NCBI GenBank assembly: GCA_036489975.1
Contig: DASXES010000033.1
Coordinates: 1-64,000 of the forward strand
Source of the DNA: Roseiarcus sp036489975
GTDB taxonomy: Bacteria > Pseudomonadota > Alphaproteobacteria > Rhizobiales > Beijerinckiaceae
Direction: 5' to 3'
DNA length: 64,000 bases
Below are positions 6,932 through 15,684 of the stretch, in pieces. The translations under genes were made by a program, and so were the position numbers. The notes under the pieces are model-generated. The model saw only the letters and a program-made list of their open reading frames with translations. It ran no database searches and was not told the DNA's origin. Numbering within the stretch: the first letter of the stretch is position 1; each line of letters begins with the position of its first letter.

Positions 6932-9627
6932 GAGCGGGGCGCGTTCGAGACTCGGTCCGGCTCGGCGGAGGGCATGCGTATCATGATGCGCGTCCCGCGC
7001 CGCCGCATCGCGGGGCTCTGTGCGGCGATCGAGCCGCCCATCGCTTCGATCAGGCCGCGGCAGATCGAAAGGCCGAGACCCGTCCCCGGTTTGCGGCCGT
7101 CGGAACGGCCGCCGCGGTAGAATTTCTCGAAGATCTTTTCGAGGTCGGCTGGCTTGACCCCCGGTCCCTCGTCGGTGACCGAGATGACCACCTCGCCGCC
7201 CTCCTTGCGCGCATGCAAGGCCGCGCCGCCGTCTCCGCCATATTTGTGGGCGTTGTCGAGCAGGTTGAACATCACCTGCTCGAGCAGCTTGTCGTCGCCA
7301 CGGACGAAAGGCAGCCCGGGCGCGACGTTGATCTTGACCGGCATCGAGGGGAAAGCCTTGCGGCTGCGCTCCGCCGCGCGCTGAATGACGTCGCCGACCT
7401 CGACCCATTCGCGATTGACCTTGAGGCCTCCCGCCTCGATGCGCGACATGTCGAGGAGGTTGGCCACGAAGCGGGCGAGGCGGTTCGTTTCATCCTCGAT
7501 CGACGTCAGGAGCTCGACCCGCTCCTCGGCGCTCATTCTGTCGCCGAGCGATCGGAGCGAAGTGGCGGCGCCGGCGATGGTGGCGAGCGGAGTGCGCAGA
7601 TCGTGCGACAGCGAGGCGAGGAGCGCGTCGCGGACCTTCTCGTTTTCCTGCATCGCCGCCGCCTTCACCGCGTCGCGGGCGAGCAGCGCCCGGTCGAGGG
7701 CGATGGCGGTCTGGTCGAGCACCGCGGTCAGCGCCCGTTCGTCTCCTGGCGGAAGTGGCTGGTCGCGCGCCGGCGGCTCGAGGCCACAGACCGCGATCGC
7801 GCCACGCGCGGCGACCATCGGGCGGAACTGGAACGCGACGCTGGGCAGCGTGCCCGTCCCCCAACCGGATGGCTCGCGCTTCTCCTGCGCCCAGCGCGCG
7901 GCGCTGAAGGCCGCCGGATCGAGCTGGGCGTCGGGCGGCCATGCCGCGCGCAGCGCGAGGTCCGGCCCCTCCGCGACCAGCACCACGACCCGCCCTCGGA
8001 ACAGCGTGTGAAGATGCGAGGCCGCGGCCCACAGAATGTCGTCGGTGCTCGAAGCGCCCGACAGCTTGCGCGAATAGTCGTAGAGCGACCGGGTGGCGGA
8101 GGCGTTGCGAGTCGCTTGCTCGCGCTCGTCGCGCAACCGTCCAGCCAATGAGCCAGTCAGCCCCGCCACGCACAGGAAGATGAGGAGTGCAAACAGCTCC
8201 TGCGGCTGGGCGACCGTGAAAGTGTAGATCGGTCCGAGGAAGAAGAAATTATAGGCCGCGAAGGATGCAAGCGAAGCCAGCACCGCCGCCCGGGTGCCGA
8301 AGCGCACGCCGCAGAACAAAACCGCGGTCAGGAACACCATGGAAAGATTTGGCAGCTGGAGGAGCTCGCTCAGCGCCTCGCCAAGCAGGACCGCCGCGGC
8401 GACCGCGCCAAGCGCGGCGGCGATCTCGGCGCCAAGTCCCCTCGAATCCAATCTCCACCGCTCTCGCAGCGGAGCGACGGGCGCGGTCTCGCGTGGAACG
8501 ACATGGACCTCGATCCCGCCCGCGCGGCGCACGATCTCGTCCTGCAGGGAGCGGCCGATGAGCCTGCGCCAGAGCCCGACATGCGACTGGCCAAGCACGA
8601 TCTGCGTCACGTTCTCGCGCCGCGCGAAGCGGAGGATCTCTCCTGGCAAGTCGGCGCCCTGCAGCCTGATCGCCTCGCCACCCAGCCGTTCGACGAGATC
8701 CAGGGTCCTGGCGAGGCGGCTCGCCGCTCCGGTCCCGCCGCTGCGCTCCCCTCGTTCGACCGTCACGGCGCTCCAGGTTGCGTTGAGGGCAGTGGCGAGT
8801 TGCGCGGTGCGGCGGGCGACCCGCTCCGACACGTCGTCTGCCGCGACGCAAGCAAGAAGCCGTTCGGAGGCGCCCCAGGGACCCTCGATCGACTTTTCCC
8901 GCAGATAGTCGACGACCTCGTCGTCGACCCGGTCGGCGGTGCGGCGCAAGGCCAGCTCGCGAAGCGCCGTCAGGTTGCTGAGCGTGAAGAAGTTCTGGGC
9001 CGCCCGCCGGGCCGTATCCGGTAGATAAATCTTGCCCTCATTGAGGCGCTGGACGAGTTCGTCGGGCGTGATGTCGACCAGCACGACATCCGTCGCCTCC
9101 TGAATCACGCGATCGGGCACAGTCTCGCGCACGAGCACGCCAGCAATGCGGGAAACCACATCGGACAGGCTTTCAAGATGCTGGATGTTGAGCGCCGTCC
9201 AGACATCGATCCCGGCCTCGAGCAGTTCCTGCACGTCCTGCCAGCGCTTAGGATGGCGGCTCTCGGGCGCATTGGAGTGGGCCAGTTCGTCCACGACAAT
9301 CAGCCGGGGCTTGCGCGCCAGCGCGGCGTCAAGATCGAATTCCTCGATCGTGCGGCCGCGATATTCGACAAGGCGACGCGGCAGCGCCTCGAGGCCGCCC
9401 AGCAAGGCCGCGGTCTCGGCGCGGCCGTGCGTCTCGACAAGACCAATAACGACGTCGACACCCTCGGCCTTTAGCCGCCGGGCGCCCTGCAACATGGCGA
9501 AGGTCTTCCCGACGCCGGGCGCGGCGCCGAGGAAGACCTTCAGTTTCCCGGTGCTCTCGTGTCGATAAGCGGCAAGGAGCGCGTCAGGATCGGGCCGGCC
9601 GTCGCCGGTCTGCTTAAGCTGGGCCAT
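6928..9627 (-). CDS. kdpD: Sensor histidine kinase KdpD
   Basis: A full-length 899-aa KdpD. An N-terminal KdpD domain with Walker A GAAPGVGKT (residues 34-42) is followed by a universal-stress-like domain, a four-segment membrane domain (around residues 395-510, with LLQLPNLSMVFLTAVLFCGVRFG), a GAF-like region, a HisKA domain with SLSHDLRTPL (phospho-accepting His about 675) and an HATPase domain with NLLDNAHKYG and GTGLGLSICRG. It senses low potassium or osmotic stress and phosphorylates KdpE. It overlaps kdpC by 14 bp and kdpE by 4 bp within one operon. Confidence 0.96.
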   Translation of the reverse strand: MAQLKQTGDGRPDPDALLAAYRHESTGKLKVFLGAAPGVGKTFAMLQGARRLKAEGVDVVIGLVETHGRAETAALLGGLEALPRRLVEYRGRTIEEFDLDAALARKPRLIVVDELAHSNAPESRHPKRWQDVQELLEAGIDVWTALNIQHLESLSDVVSRIAGVLVRETVPDRVIQEATDVVLVDITPDELVQRLNEGKIYLPDTARRAAQNFFTLSNLTALRELALRRTADRVDDEVVDYLREKSIEGPWGASERLLACVAADDVSERVARRTAQLATALNATWSAVTVERGERSGGTGAASRLARTLDLVERLGGEAIRLQGADLPGEILRFARRENVTQIVLGQSHVGLWRRLIGRSLQDEIVRRAGGIEVHVVPRETAPVAPLRERWRLDSRGLGAEIAAALGAVAAAVLLGEALSELLQLPNLSMVFLTAVLFCGVRFGTRAAVLASLASFAAYNFFFLGPIYTFTVAQPQELFALLIFLCVAGLTGSLAGRLRDEREQATRNASATRSLYDYSRKLSGASSTDDILWAAASHLHTLFRGRVVVLVAEGPDLALRAAWPPDAQLDPAAFSAARWAQEKREPSGWGTGTLPSVAFQFRPMVAARGAIAVCGLEPPARDQPLPPGDERALTAVLDQTAIALDRALLARDAVKAAAMQENEKVRDALLASLSHDLRTPLATIAGAATSLRSLGDRMSAEERVELLTSIEDETNRLARFVANLLDMSRIEAGGLKVNREWVEVGDVIQRAAERSRKAFPSMPVKINVAPGLPFVRGDDKLLEQVMFNLLDNAHKYGGDGGAALHARKEGGEVVISVTDEGPGVKPADLEKIFEKFYRGGRSDGRKPGTGLGLSICRGLIEAMGGSIAAQSPAMRRRGTRIMIRMPSAEPDRVSNAPRS

Positions 9628-10252
9628 CGGCCCTCGCGGCTGAGTTCTGCCCCGACTTTAGCCGATCCAGCGCGAGATTGAGCCGCAAAATATTGACGCG
9701 AGGCTCGCCGATGAATCCAAGGACGGGCCTCTCGATCGCCGCCTCCGCCAACGCTCGCACCTGCCCCTCCGGCAGCCCTCGCGCCTTCGCGACGGCGTGA
9801 ACTTGCCCGAGCGCAGTTTGGGGCGAGACGTCCGGATCGAGGCCGGAGGCGGAGGTCGTGACCGCGTCGGCGGGCGCGGGCCCGGCGCCGGCCCGCGCGC
9901 GCCAGGCCGTGACGCCGGCCCTCACCCGATCGACCAGCTTCTGCGAGGTTGGCCCCAGATTCGAGCCGGACGAATTGGCCCCATTGTAAGGCGCGTCGAT
10001 CGTCTTCGAGGAGTCGTTCGGATCGGTGTCGGTGGTGGCCGAGGGACGCGGGTGGAAATAGCGCTCGCTCCTGAAGTTCTGCCCGATCAGGGCCGAGCCG
10101 ACAACGACCCCGTTCTTCTCGATCAGGCTGCCATTCGCCTGGCGCGGAAAGGCCACCTGGGCGATGCCGGTCACGGCGAGCGGATAGATGAGCCCGGTCA
10201 GAAGAGTGAACAGAGCGAGCATCACGATGGCGGGGCGGATCTGCTGGAGCAT
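9614..10252 (-). CDS. kdpC: Potassium-transporting ATPase subunit C
   Basis: A 212-aa single-span KdpC subunit. The N-terminal membrane helix is in IVMLALFTLLTGLIYPLAVTG, and the periplasmic part carries the family motifs IGQNFRSERYFHPRPSATT and SSGSNLGPTSQKLVDRV, then GLDPDVSPQTALGQ. KdpC stabilises the KdpFABC pump. It lies 13 nt after kdpB and its end overlaps kdpD by 14 bp. Confidence 0.95.
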   Translation of the reverse strand: MLQQIRPAIVMLALFTLLTGLIYPLAVTGIAQVAFPRQANGSLIEKNGVVVGSALIGQNFRSERYFHPRPSATTDTDPNDSSKTIDAPYNGANSSGSNLGPTSQKLVDRVRAGVTAWRARAGAGPAPADAVTTSASGLDPDVSPQTALGQVHAVAKARGLPEGQVRALAEAAIERPVLGFIGEPRVNILRLNLALDRLKSGQNSAARADGPA

Positions 10253-10265
10253 GGGACGGGCCCTC

Positions 10266-12320
10266 TTATGCGAGATGCAAAGCGACGACGATCATGTCGA
10301 TCGCCTTGATGCCGACGAACGGGAGGATGACGCCGCCGAGGCCGTAGACCAGCAGGTTGCGGCGCAGCAGCGCGGCGGCGCCGACCGGACGATAGGCCAC
10401 GCCCTTCAGGGCAAGCGGAATCAGCGCGATGATGATCAGCGCATTGAAGATCACCGCCGAGAGGATCGCCGATTGCGACGAGCCAAGCCGCATCACATTG
10501 AGCGCGCCGAGCGCCGGATAGGTCGCGAGAAACAGGGCCGGCAGGATGGCGAAATATTTCGCGACGTCGTTGGCGATGGAGAATGTCGTCAGCGAGCCGC
10601 GCGTCATCAGGAGCTGCTTGCCGATCTCGACGATCTCGATGAGCTTGGTCGGGTTGGAGTCGAGGTCGACCATGTTGCCCGCTTCGCGCGCCGCCTGGGT
10701 GCCGGTCTGCATCGCGACGCCGACATCCGCCTGGGCCAGCGCCGGCGCATCGTTCGTCCCGTCGCCACACATGGCGATAAGCCGGCCGCCGGACTGTTCC
10801 TTGCGGATATAGGCGAGCTTGTCTTCGGGGGTCGCCTCGGCGAGGAAGTCGTCGACGCCCGCCTCCGAGGCGATGGCGGCGGCGGTGATTGGATTGTCGC
10901 CCGTCACCATCACCGTGCGGATGCCCATGGCGCGGAGCGCCGCGAACCGATCCTTGATGCCGGGCTTCACAACGTCCTTGAGGTGGATGATTCCGAGCAG
11001 CCGCTCGCCGTCGGAGACAGCGAGCGGCGTGCCGCCTGAAGTCGCGACCCGATCGACCGCCTGGCGGAATTCGACCGGAGTCTGATCGAAACGCGGCGCG
11101 AGGCGCTTCAGGATCGCGTCGACCGCGCCTTTGCGGATCGCGCGGCCGTCGATGTCGACGCCGGAGACGCGGGTCTGGGCGGCGAAAGGAATGACGGTCG
11201 AATGCGCTGCGTCGAGCCTCGGCTCGGCGATTCCATAGTCGTCCCTGGCGAGCGCGACGATCGAACGGCCTTCCGGCGTCTCGTCGGCGAGGCTCGATAC
11301 GAGCGCCGCCTTGGCGAGTTCCTCGGACGTCACGCCGCCCACGGGCAGGAACTCGGTCGCCATGCGATTGCCGAATGTGATCGTGCCCGTCTTGTCGAGC
11401 AGCAGCGTGTCGACGTCGCCTGCCGCCTCGACCGCGCGACCGGACGTCGCGATCACGTTGAAGCGGATCAGCCGGTCCATGCCCGCTATGCCAATGGCGG
11501 ACAGGAGACCGCCGATTGTCGTCGGAATCAGGCAGACGAGCAGCGCGATCAGCACCGTCGCCGAGAGCGCGGCGCCGGAATAACGCGCCAGCGGCCATAG
11601 CGTGACGCAGACGACGAGGAAGATCAGCGTCAGGCCGGAGAGCAGGATCGACAGCGCCAGTTCGTTCGGCGTCTTCTGCCGGGTCGCGCCTTCGACCAGC
11701 GCGATCATCCGGTCGATGAAGGTCGACCCCGGGGCGGCGGTGATCCGCACCTTTATGTGATCGGACAAAACTGTCGTCCCGCCCGTCACCGCCGACCTGT
11801 CGCCCCCCGCCTCGCGGATGACGGGGGCGGATTCGCCGGTGATCGCGGATTCGTTCACCGACGCCACGCCCTCGATGATTTCGCCGTCGCCGGGAATGAT
11901 CTCGCCGGCTTCGATCAGGACGACATCGCCGACCCGCAAGTCGAGCGCGTTGACGCCTTCCACGAGGCCGCCGAGATTCTCCGGGTGAATGTAGCGCTTC
12001 GCGTGAGTATCGCTGCGGGTGCGCCGCAGGGCGTCCGCTTGCGCCTTGCCACGGCCTTCCGCGACCGCTTCGGCGAAATTGGCGAACAGCACGGTGAACC
12101 ACAGCCAGGCCGCGATCTGGCCCGAGAAGGCCGCGTCGCCGTTATGGGCGGCGAGGTCGCGCAGGAAGAGCGCGGCGACCAGCGCCGACACGACTTCGGT
12201 CACGAAAATGACCGGGTTCTTCATCAGCGCGCGCGGATCGAGTTTGCGCAGCGCGTCGATAGCGGCGGCGACGATGATCCCGCCATCGAACAGGTTTCGG
12301 GTTTGGGCTTCGGCGGACAT
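10266..12320 (-). CDS. kdpB: Potassium-transporting P-type ATPase subunit B
   Basis: A 684-aa P-type ATPase, the catalytic subunit of the high-affinity potassium pump. The actuator loop has TGES at residues 161-164, the phosphorylated Asp309 is in LLLDKTGTITFGN, and the hinge region is MCGDGTNDAPALAQADVG. It energises potassium uptake through KdpA. The ATG at 12320 (MSAEAQTRNLFDGG) is chosen because it lies 14 nt after the kdpA stop; the longer open frame upstream would overlap kdpA. No key residue is missing. Confidence 0.97.
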   Translation of the reverse strand: MSAEAQTRNLFDGGIIVAAAIDALRKLDPRALMKNPVIFVTEVVSALVAALFLRDLAAHNGDAAFSGQIAAWLWFTVLFANFAEAVAEGRGKAQADALRRTRSDTHAKRYIHPENLGGLVEGVNALDLRVGDVVLIEAGEIIPGDGEIIEGVASVNESAITGESAPVIREAGGDRSAVTGGTTVLSDHIKVRITAAPGSTFIDRMIALVEGATRQKTPNELALSILLSGLTLIFLVVCVTLWPLARYSGAALSATVLIALLVCLIPTTIGGLLSAIGIAGMDRLIRFNVIATSGRAVEAAGDVDTLLLDKTGTITFGNRMATEFLPVGGVTSEELAKAALVSSLADETPEGRSIVALARDDYGIAEPRLDAAHSTVIPFAAQTRVSGVDIDGRAIRKGAVDAILKRLAPRFDQTPVEFRQAVDRVATSGGTPLAVSDGERLLGIIHLKDVVKPGIKDRFAALRAMGIRTVMVTGDNPITAAAIASEAGVDDFLAEATPEDKLAYIRKEQSGGRLIAMCGDGTNDAPALAQADVGVAMQTGTQAAREAGNMVDLDSNPTKLIEIVEIGKQLLMTRGSLTTFSIANDVAKYFAILPALFLATYPALGALNVMRLGSSQSAILSAVIFNALIIIALIPLALKGVAYRPVGAAALLRRNLLVYGLGGVILPFVGIKAIDMIVVALHLA

Positions 12321-12334
12321 GAGAGCGGCTCCGA

Positions 12335-14044
12335 TCAGTAGGTCTTGGCGCCGAGCATCTGGAAGTGCTCGACGACCGGACCAAGCGACAAAGCGGGGAA
12401 GTATTGCAGGAGATAGAGGACGACGATCACGCCGACGAGCAACCCGACGAAGAGTGGGCCGTCGGTCGGGAAAGTGCCCGCGGAGGCGGGGATCTTCTTC
12501 TTCGCCGCGAGCGAGCCCGCAAGCGCCAGCACCGGGATCACATAGGCGAAGCGGCCGAGCAGCATGGCGAGGCCGAGCGTCGTGTTGAACCATAACGTGT
12601 CGCCGTTGAGGCCGGCGAAGGCGGATCCGTTATTGGCGCTGGTCGAGGCGAAGGCGTAGAGGATTTCTGACAGCCCGTGCGGGCCAAAATTGCTGCGACT
12701 GTCCAGCCCCGTCTGAAGCAGGACGGACGCTCCGGAGAAGCCGAGCACGACGAGCGGATAGATCAGCACCGCGAGCATCGCGAGCTTCATCTCGCGCGTC
12801 TCGATCTTCTTGCCGAGATATTCGGGCGTGCGGCCGACCATGAGCCCGGCGATGAACACCGCGATGATCGCGACGACGAGGAAGCCGTACAGTCCCGATC
12901 CGACGCCGCCCGGCCAGATGCAGCCGGCGAGAAGGTTGAACATTGGCACGAGCCCGGCGAGCGGCGTGAACGAGTCGAACATCGCGTTGACGGCGCCGGT
13001 GCTGGTGCCGCTCGTGCCGACCGTGAAGAGGGCGGACATCGCCTGGCCGAAGCGAACCTCCTTGCCCTCGAAATTGCCGAGCGATGGGTCGACGCCGAGC
13101 GCGGTCAGTATCGGATTGCCGGCCGCCTCCGCCCAGTAGACGACTATCACGCCGAGGATCACGAAGACGCTCATCGCCGCGAGGATCGCGCGGCCCTGGC
13201 GCAGGTCGCCGACGAGCCGGCCGAAGGCCAGGACTGACGCGGTCGGGATGACGAGGAGCGCCCAGATCTCGAGGATGTTGGTCCAGGCGTTCGGGTTCTC
13301 GAACGGATGGGCGGAATTGGCGTTGAAGAACCCGCCGCCGTTGGTGCCGAGCTCCTTGATGACCTCCTGGCTGGCGACCGGCCCGATGGCGATCGTCTGC
13401 CTGGCGCCTTCCAGGGTTGCGGCGTCGACAACACCCGTGAGCGTCTGCGGCACGCCAAGAGCGATGAGGACGAAGGAGAGGATGAAGGCGAGGGGCAGCA
13501 GGACGTAGAGCGTGACGCGGGTCAGATCGACCCAAAAATTGCCGACCGTCGTCGACGACGACCGAACGAATCCCCGCACGAGCGCGAACGCCATCGCAAG
13601 GCCGGTCGCCGCCGAGACGAAATTATGCACGGTGAGGCCGAGCATCTGAGTCAGATGGCTCAAGGTCGTCTCGCCGGCATAGTTCTGCCAGTTCGTGTTG
13701 GTGATGAAGCTGGTCGAGGTGCTGAAGGCGAGGTCGGGCGCGACGGCGTCGAAGCCGCGCGGATTGAGCGGCAGCACATTCTGGAGGCGCTGCAGCGCGT
13801 AGAGCGACAGGAAGCCCACGATGGAAAAGGCGATCATCGCCATCGTGTAGGCGAACCAGTCCTGCTCATGCTCCGGATCGACGCCGGCCAGCCGGTAAAC
13901 CCCCCGCTCGACAGGCGCGAGAAGCGGGCTCAAAATATTGCGCCCGCCCTCGAAGACGCGCGCCAGAAAGCCGCTCAGCGGGATCGACGAGACCACGACG
14001 AGCGCAAGCACGAGCGCGATCTGCGCCCAGCCGGTCAGCGACAT
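12335..14044 (-). CDS. kdpA: Potassium-transporting ATPase potassium-binding subunit A
   Basis: A 569-aa polytopic protein of the SKT superfamily with about ten membrane spans; it forms the selective potassium pore of the KdpFABC pump. Recognisable stretches are STSFITNTNWQNYAGE, GTNGGGFFNANSAHPFENP, GTSGTSTGAVNAMFDSFTP and ASTSANNGSAFAGLNGD, whose glycine turns make up the selectivity filter repeats. Length is normal. It begins 15 nt after the kdpF stop on the minus strand and is followed by kdpB. Confidence 0.96.
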   Translation of the reverse strand: MSLTGWAQIALVLALVVVSSIPLSGFLARVFEGGRNILSPLLAPVERGVYRLAGVDPEHEQDWFAYTMAMIAFSIVGFLSLYALQRLQNVLPLNPRGFDAVAPDLAFSTSTSFITNTNWQNYAGETTLSHLTQMLGLTVHNFVSAATGLAMAFALVRGFVRSSSTTVGNFWVDLTRVTLYVLLPLAFILSFVLIALGVPQTLTGVVDAATLEGARQTIAIGPVASQEVIKELGTNGGGFFNANSAHPFENPNAWTNILEIWALLVIPTASVLAFGRLVGDLRQGRAILAAMSVFVILGVIVVYWAEAAGNPILTALGVDPSLGNFEGKEVRFGQAMSALFTVGTSGTSTGAVNAMFDSFTPLAGLVPMFNLLAGCIWPGGVGSGLYGFLVVAIIAVFIAGLMVGRTPEYLGKKIETREMKLAMLAVLIYPLVVLGFSGASVLLQTGLDSRSNFGPHGLSEILYAFASTSANNGSAFAGLNGDTLWFNTTLGLAMLLGRFAYVIPVLALAGSLAAKKKIPASAGTFPTDGPLFVGLLVGVIVVLYLLQYFPALSLGPVVEHFQMLGAKTY

Positions 14045-14059
14045 AAAGATGTCCCCGGA

Positions 14060-14146
14060 TCAGAATTTTTCGGGATGGATGAGGGTGTAGAGCAGGTACA
14101 GGCCGAGGCAGACGGCCACGACCAGCCCGACAAGCGGTTCGGTCAT
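14060..14146 (-). CDS. kdpF: Potassium-transporting ATPase subunit F
   Basis: A 28-codon gene whose product starts MTEPLVGLVVAVCLGLYL and ends LIHPEKF. This is one hydrophobic helix followed by the P-E-x-F ending typical of KdpF. It is the small lipid-like stabiliser of the KdpFABC complex. It sits directly upstream of kdpA in the standard position, 15 nt away. Confidence 0.93.
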   Translation of the reverse strand: MTEPLVGLVVAVCLGLYLLYTLIHPEKF

Positions 14147-14159
14147 GCGCCTGGCTTTC

Positions 14160-14243
14160 TCAAATCCGCCGCAGCGCAGCGGCGTAGAGCGCCGTCAGGG
14201 TCAGGACGCCCACGCCTAGAAAGACGAACGCCAAGTCAATCAT
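14160..14243 (-). CDS. Kdp-operon leading micro-protein (27 aa)
   Basis: A second tiny reading frame precedes kdpF by 13 nt. It encodes 27 aa starting MIDLAFVFLGVGVLTLTALY and ending in AALRRI: one membrane helix with a positively charged end. A GGAGGC ribosome binding site is placed six bases before its ATG, the strongest such site in the operon. Small one-helix proteins in this place occur ahead of kdpF in other bacteria, but I know of no tested function. It could be an accessory pump subunit or a leader that sets translation of kdpF. The coding call rests on position, start site and hydrophobic pattern. Confidence 0.72.
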   Translation of the reverse strand: MIDLAFVFLGVGVLTLTALYAAALRRI

Positions 14244-14315
14244 GGAAGCCTCCGTTCGAGGCCCTTAACTTGGCGATGCCCGTGCAAAGTCTCGATAAGG
14301 AATCGCACGCTGACG

Positions 14316-14332
14316 CGTAAAGATTCCATAAA
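14316..14332 (-). promoter_or_regulatory. Candidate KdpE-binding site
   Basis: On the minus strand this reads TTTATG-GAATC-TTTACG, a direct-repeat T-rich pattern resembling the E. coli kdp operator (TTTATA-N5-TTTACA) with two mismatches and the same 5-nt spacing. It lies 73 bp upstream of the first kdp start codon. The 14244-14502 interval is the only place for the kdp promoter. The match is by eye. Confidence 0.45.
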
Positions 14333-14502
14333 GCTCCTGAACTTCATCCAATCGAGGTCAAGCGCCGTCTGGGCTGCGAACGAATAGCCGCATCCGCCGC
14401 GATCCTTGGGCGTTACAACAGGACAGGTTTTGGCGCCTAACGCCTTGAAACGGCTCTGCCGGCGCCAGAACCTCTGAGCCGCCGGATCCACGCCCTGCGG
14501 GG

Positions 14503-15609
14503 TCAGCGCACGACGCCCGCGACCTTCGACAGTCCGAAGTTGAAAGCCCGCCACGTCGCCTCGGCGAAATCGCCCTTGAGGCTCAGCGCGCGCTCCTCGA
14601 TCAGCTTCCATGACACGATCGCGATCGCGACCGAGACGACCGCCGAGGACGCCATCATCGCGCCGAGCGTCATGGCGGGGAAGAGGAAGGCCAGCGTCTG
14701 CTGGACCGGGAACGCGTAAATATAGACCCCGTACGAATAGTCGCCCCAATCGTTGAACGCGCGGATGCGCCCCCCGGGCACGTAGACCAGGTGAAGAACC
14801 AGAGGCGCGAGGCAGACCACGTAGACGAGAAAAAAGAGCGTCTTGTCGAACGAGGCGAGGACGAGCGCCGCGAGAATCCCGGCGAGCAGCCAGGGACCCA
14901 TCGGAATCCGGTCGCGCCACAGAAAGAGGCTCGATCCGTAGAGGAACATGAAGACGCGAATGTTCGCGCCGTTGAACGGGCTTCCGGTCAATCGCGCGCG
15001 CAGCACAATCGCCAGCAGCACACAGGCCGAGATGGGCAGGACGAAGCGCATCGCCTTGATGCGCGCCCCCGGCATGACCGCCAACCCAACCCAGATGGCC
15101 GCGAGATAGAGATACATCCGCACTTCGACCGGCATGGTCCACAAGGAGCCGTTGAACTGACCCTTGAGCGGCACGCTGTCGAATACGCCCGGCAGCGAAT
15201 AGCGCACCCCGCCGATGAGGGTCGCGCATTTGCGGAAATATTCCCACGTCAGCGGCGACTCGTAATAGTCGGGGCGCGGCAAGGTCGTGAGCGCGGGCGC
15301 GAGCACGAAAACGGTGAGCACGAGCATGACCCATATGCCGGGATAGACCCTGAGAATCCGCGCCCAGAGATAGGCGATCAGATCCTGCCGCACGACCAGG
15401 CTCGCGGTGACCAGAAAGCCGCTCGTCACGAACAGCATGTCGAGGCCCATTTCGCCGAGCGAGAATCCGATCCGGTCGAAGAAGAACTCGCGCTCGGGCG
15501 GAAGCCCCAGCACCGCGACGCTGTGCGCGAACAAGACCGTCATGGCCGCGGAAAAGCGAAGCAGGGTGAAGTTGTTGTCCCGTCCGACGGCGTATTCGGA
15601 GAGCCGCAC
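14503..15609 (-). CDS. Acyltransferase 3 family membrane protein
   Basis: A 368-aa polytopic membrane protein of the acyltransferase 3 (OafA/YrhL) family, which transfers acetyl or other acyl groups to sugars of exopolysaccharide, lipopolysaccharide or other surface glycans. The N-terminus NNFTLLRFSAAMTVLFAHS has the conserved R and H of the family. It is followed by FVTSGFLVTASLV, WARILRVYPGIWVML and a late WKLIEERALSLKG. About ten hydrophobic segments are present. No glycan cluster surrounds it, so the acceptor is unknown. It is transcribed in the same direction as kdp, 259 bp upstream. Confidence 0.83.
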   Translation of the reverse strand: MRLSEYAVGRDNNFTLLRFSAAMTVLFAHSVAVLGLPPEREFFFDRIGFSLGEMGLDMLFVTSGFLVTASLVVRQDLIAYLWARILRVYPGIWVMLVLTVFVLAPALTTLPRPDYYESPLTWEYFRKCATLIGGVRYSLPGVFDSVPLKGQFNGSLWTMPVEVRMYLYLAAIWVGLAVMPGARIKAMRFVLPISACVLLAIVLRARLTGSPFNGANIRVFMFLYGSSLFLWRDRIPMGPWLLAGILAALVLASFDKTLFFLVYVVCLAPLVLHLVYVPGGRIRAFNDWGDYSYGVYIYAFPVQQTLAFLFPAMTLGAMMASSAVVSVAIAIVSWKLIEERALSLKGDFAEATWRAFNFGLSKVAGVVR

Positions 15610-15684
15610 GGAAGCCCCCTTAAGGCGTAGGCGTGGGGCGTCGATCTGGACCGACGCGAGATGGCGCGTGCAAGGCGCGCGCCG

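Noticed and set aside
10222..12102. 626-codon frame on the minus strand overlapping kdpB in another frame
   Set aside because: kdpB has all its P-type ATPase motifs in the other frame; this one is an Arg-rich shadow.
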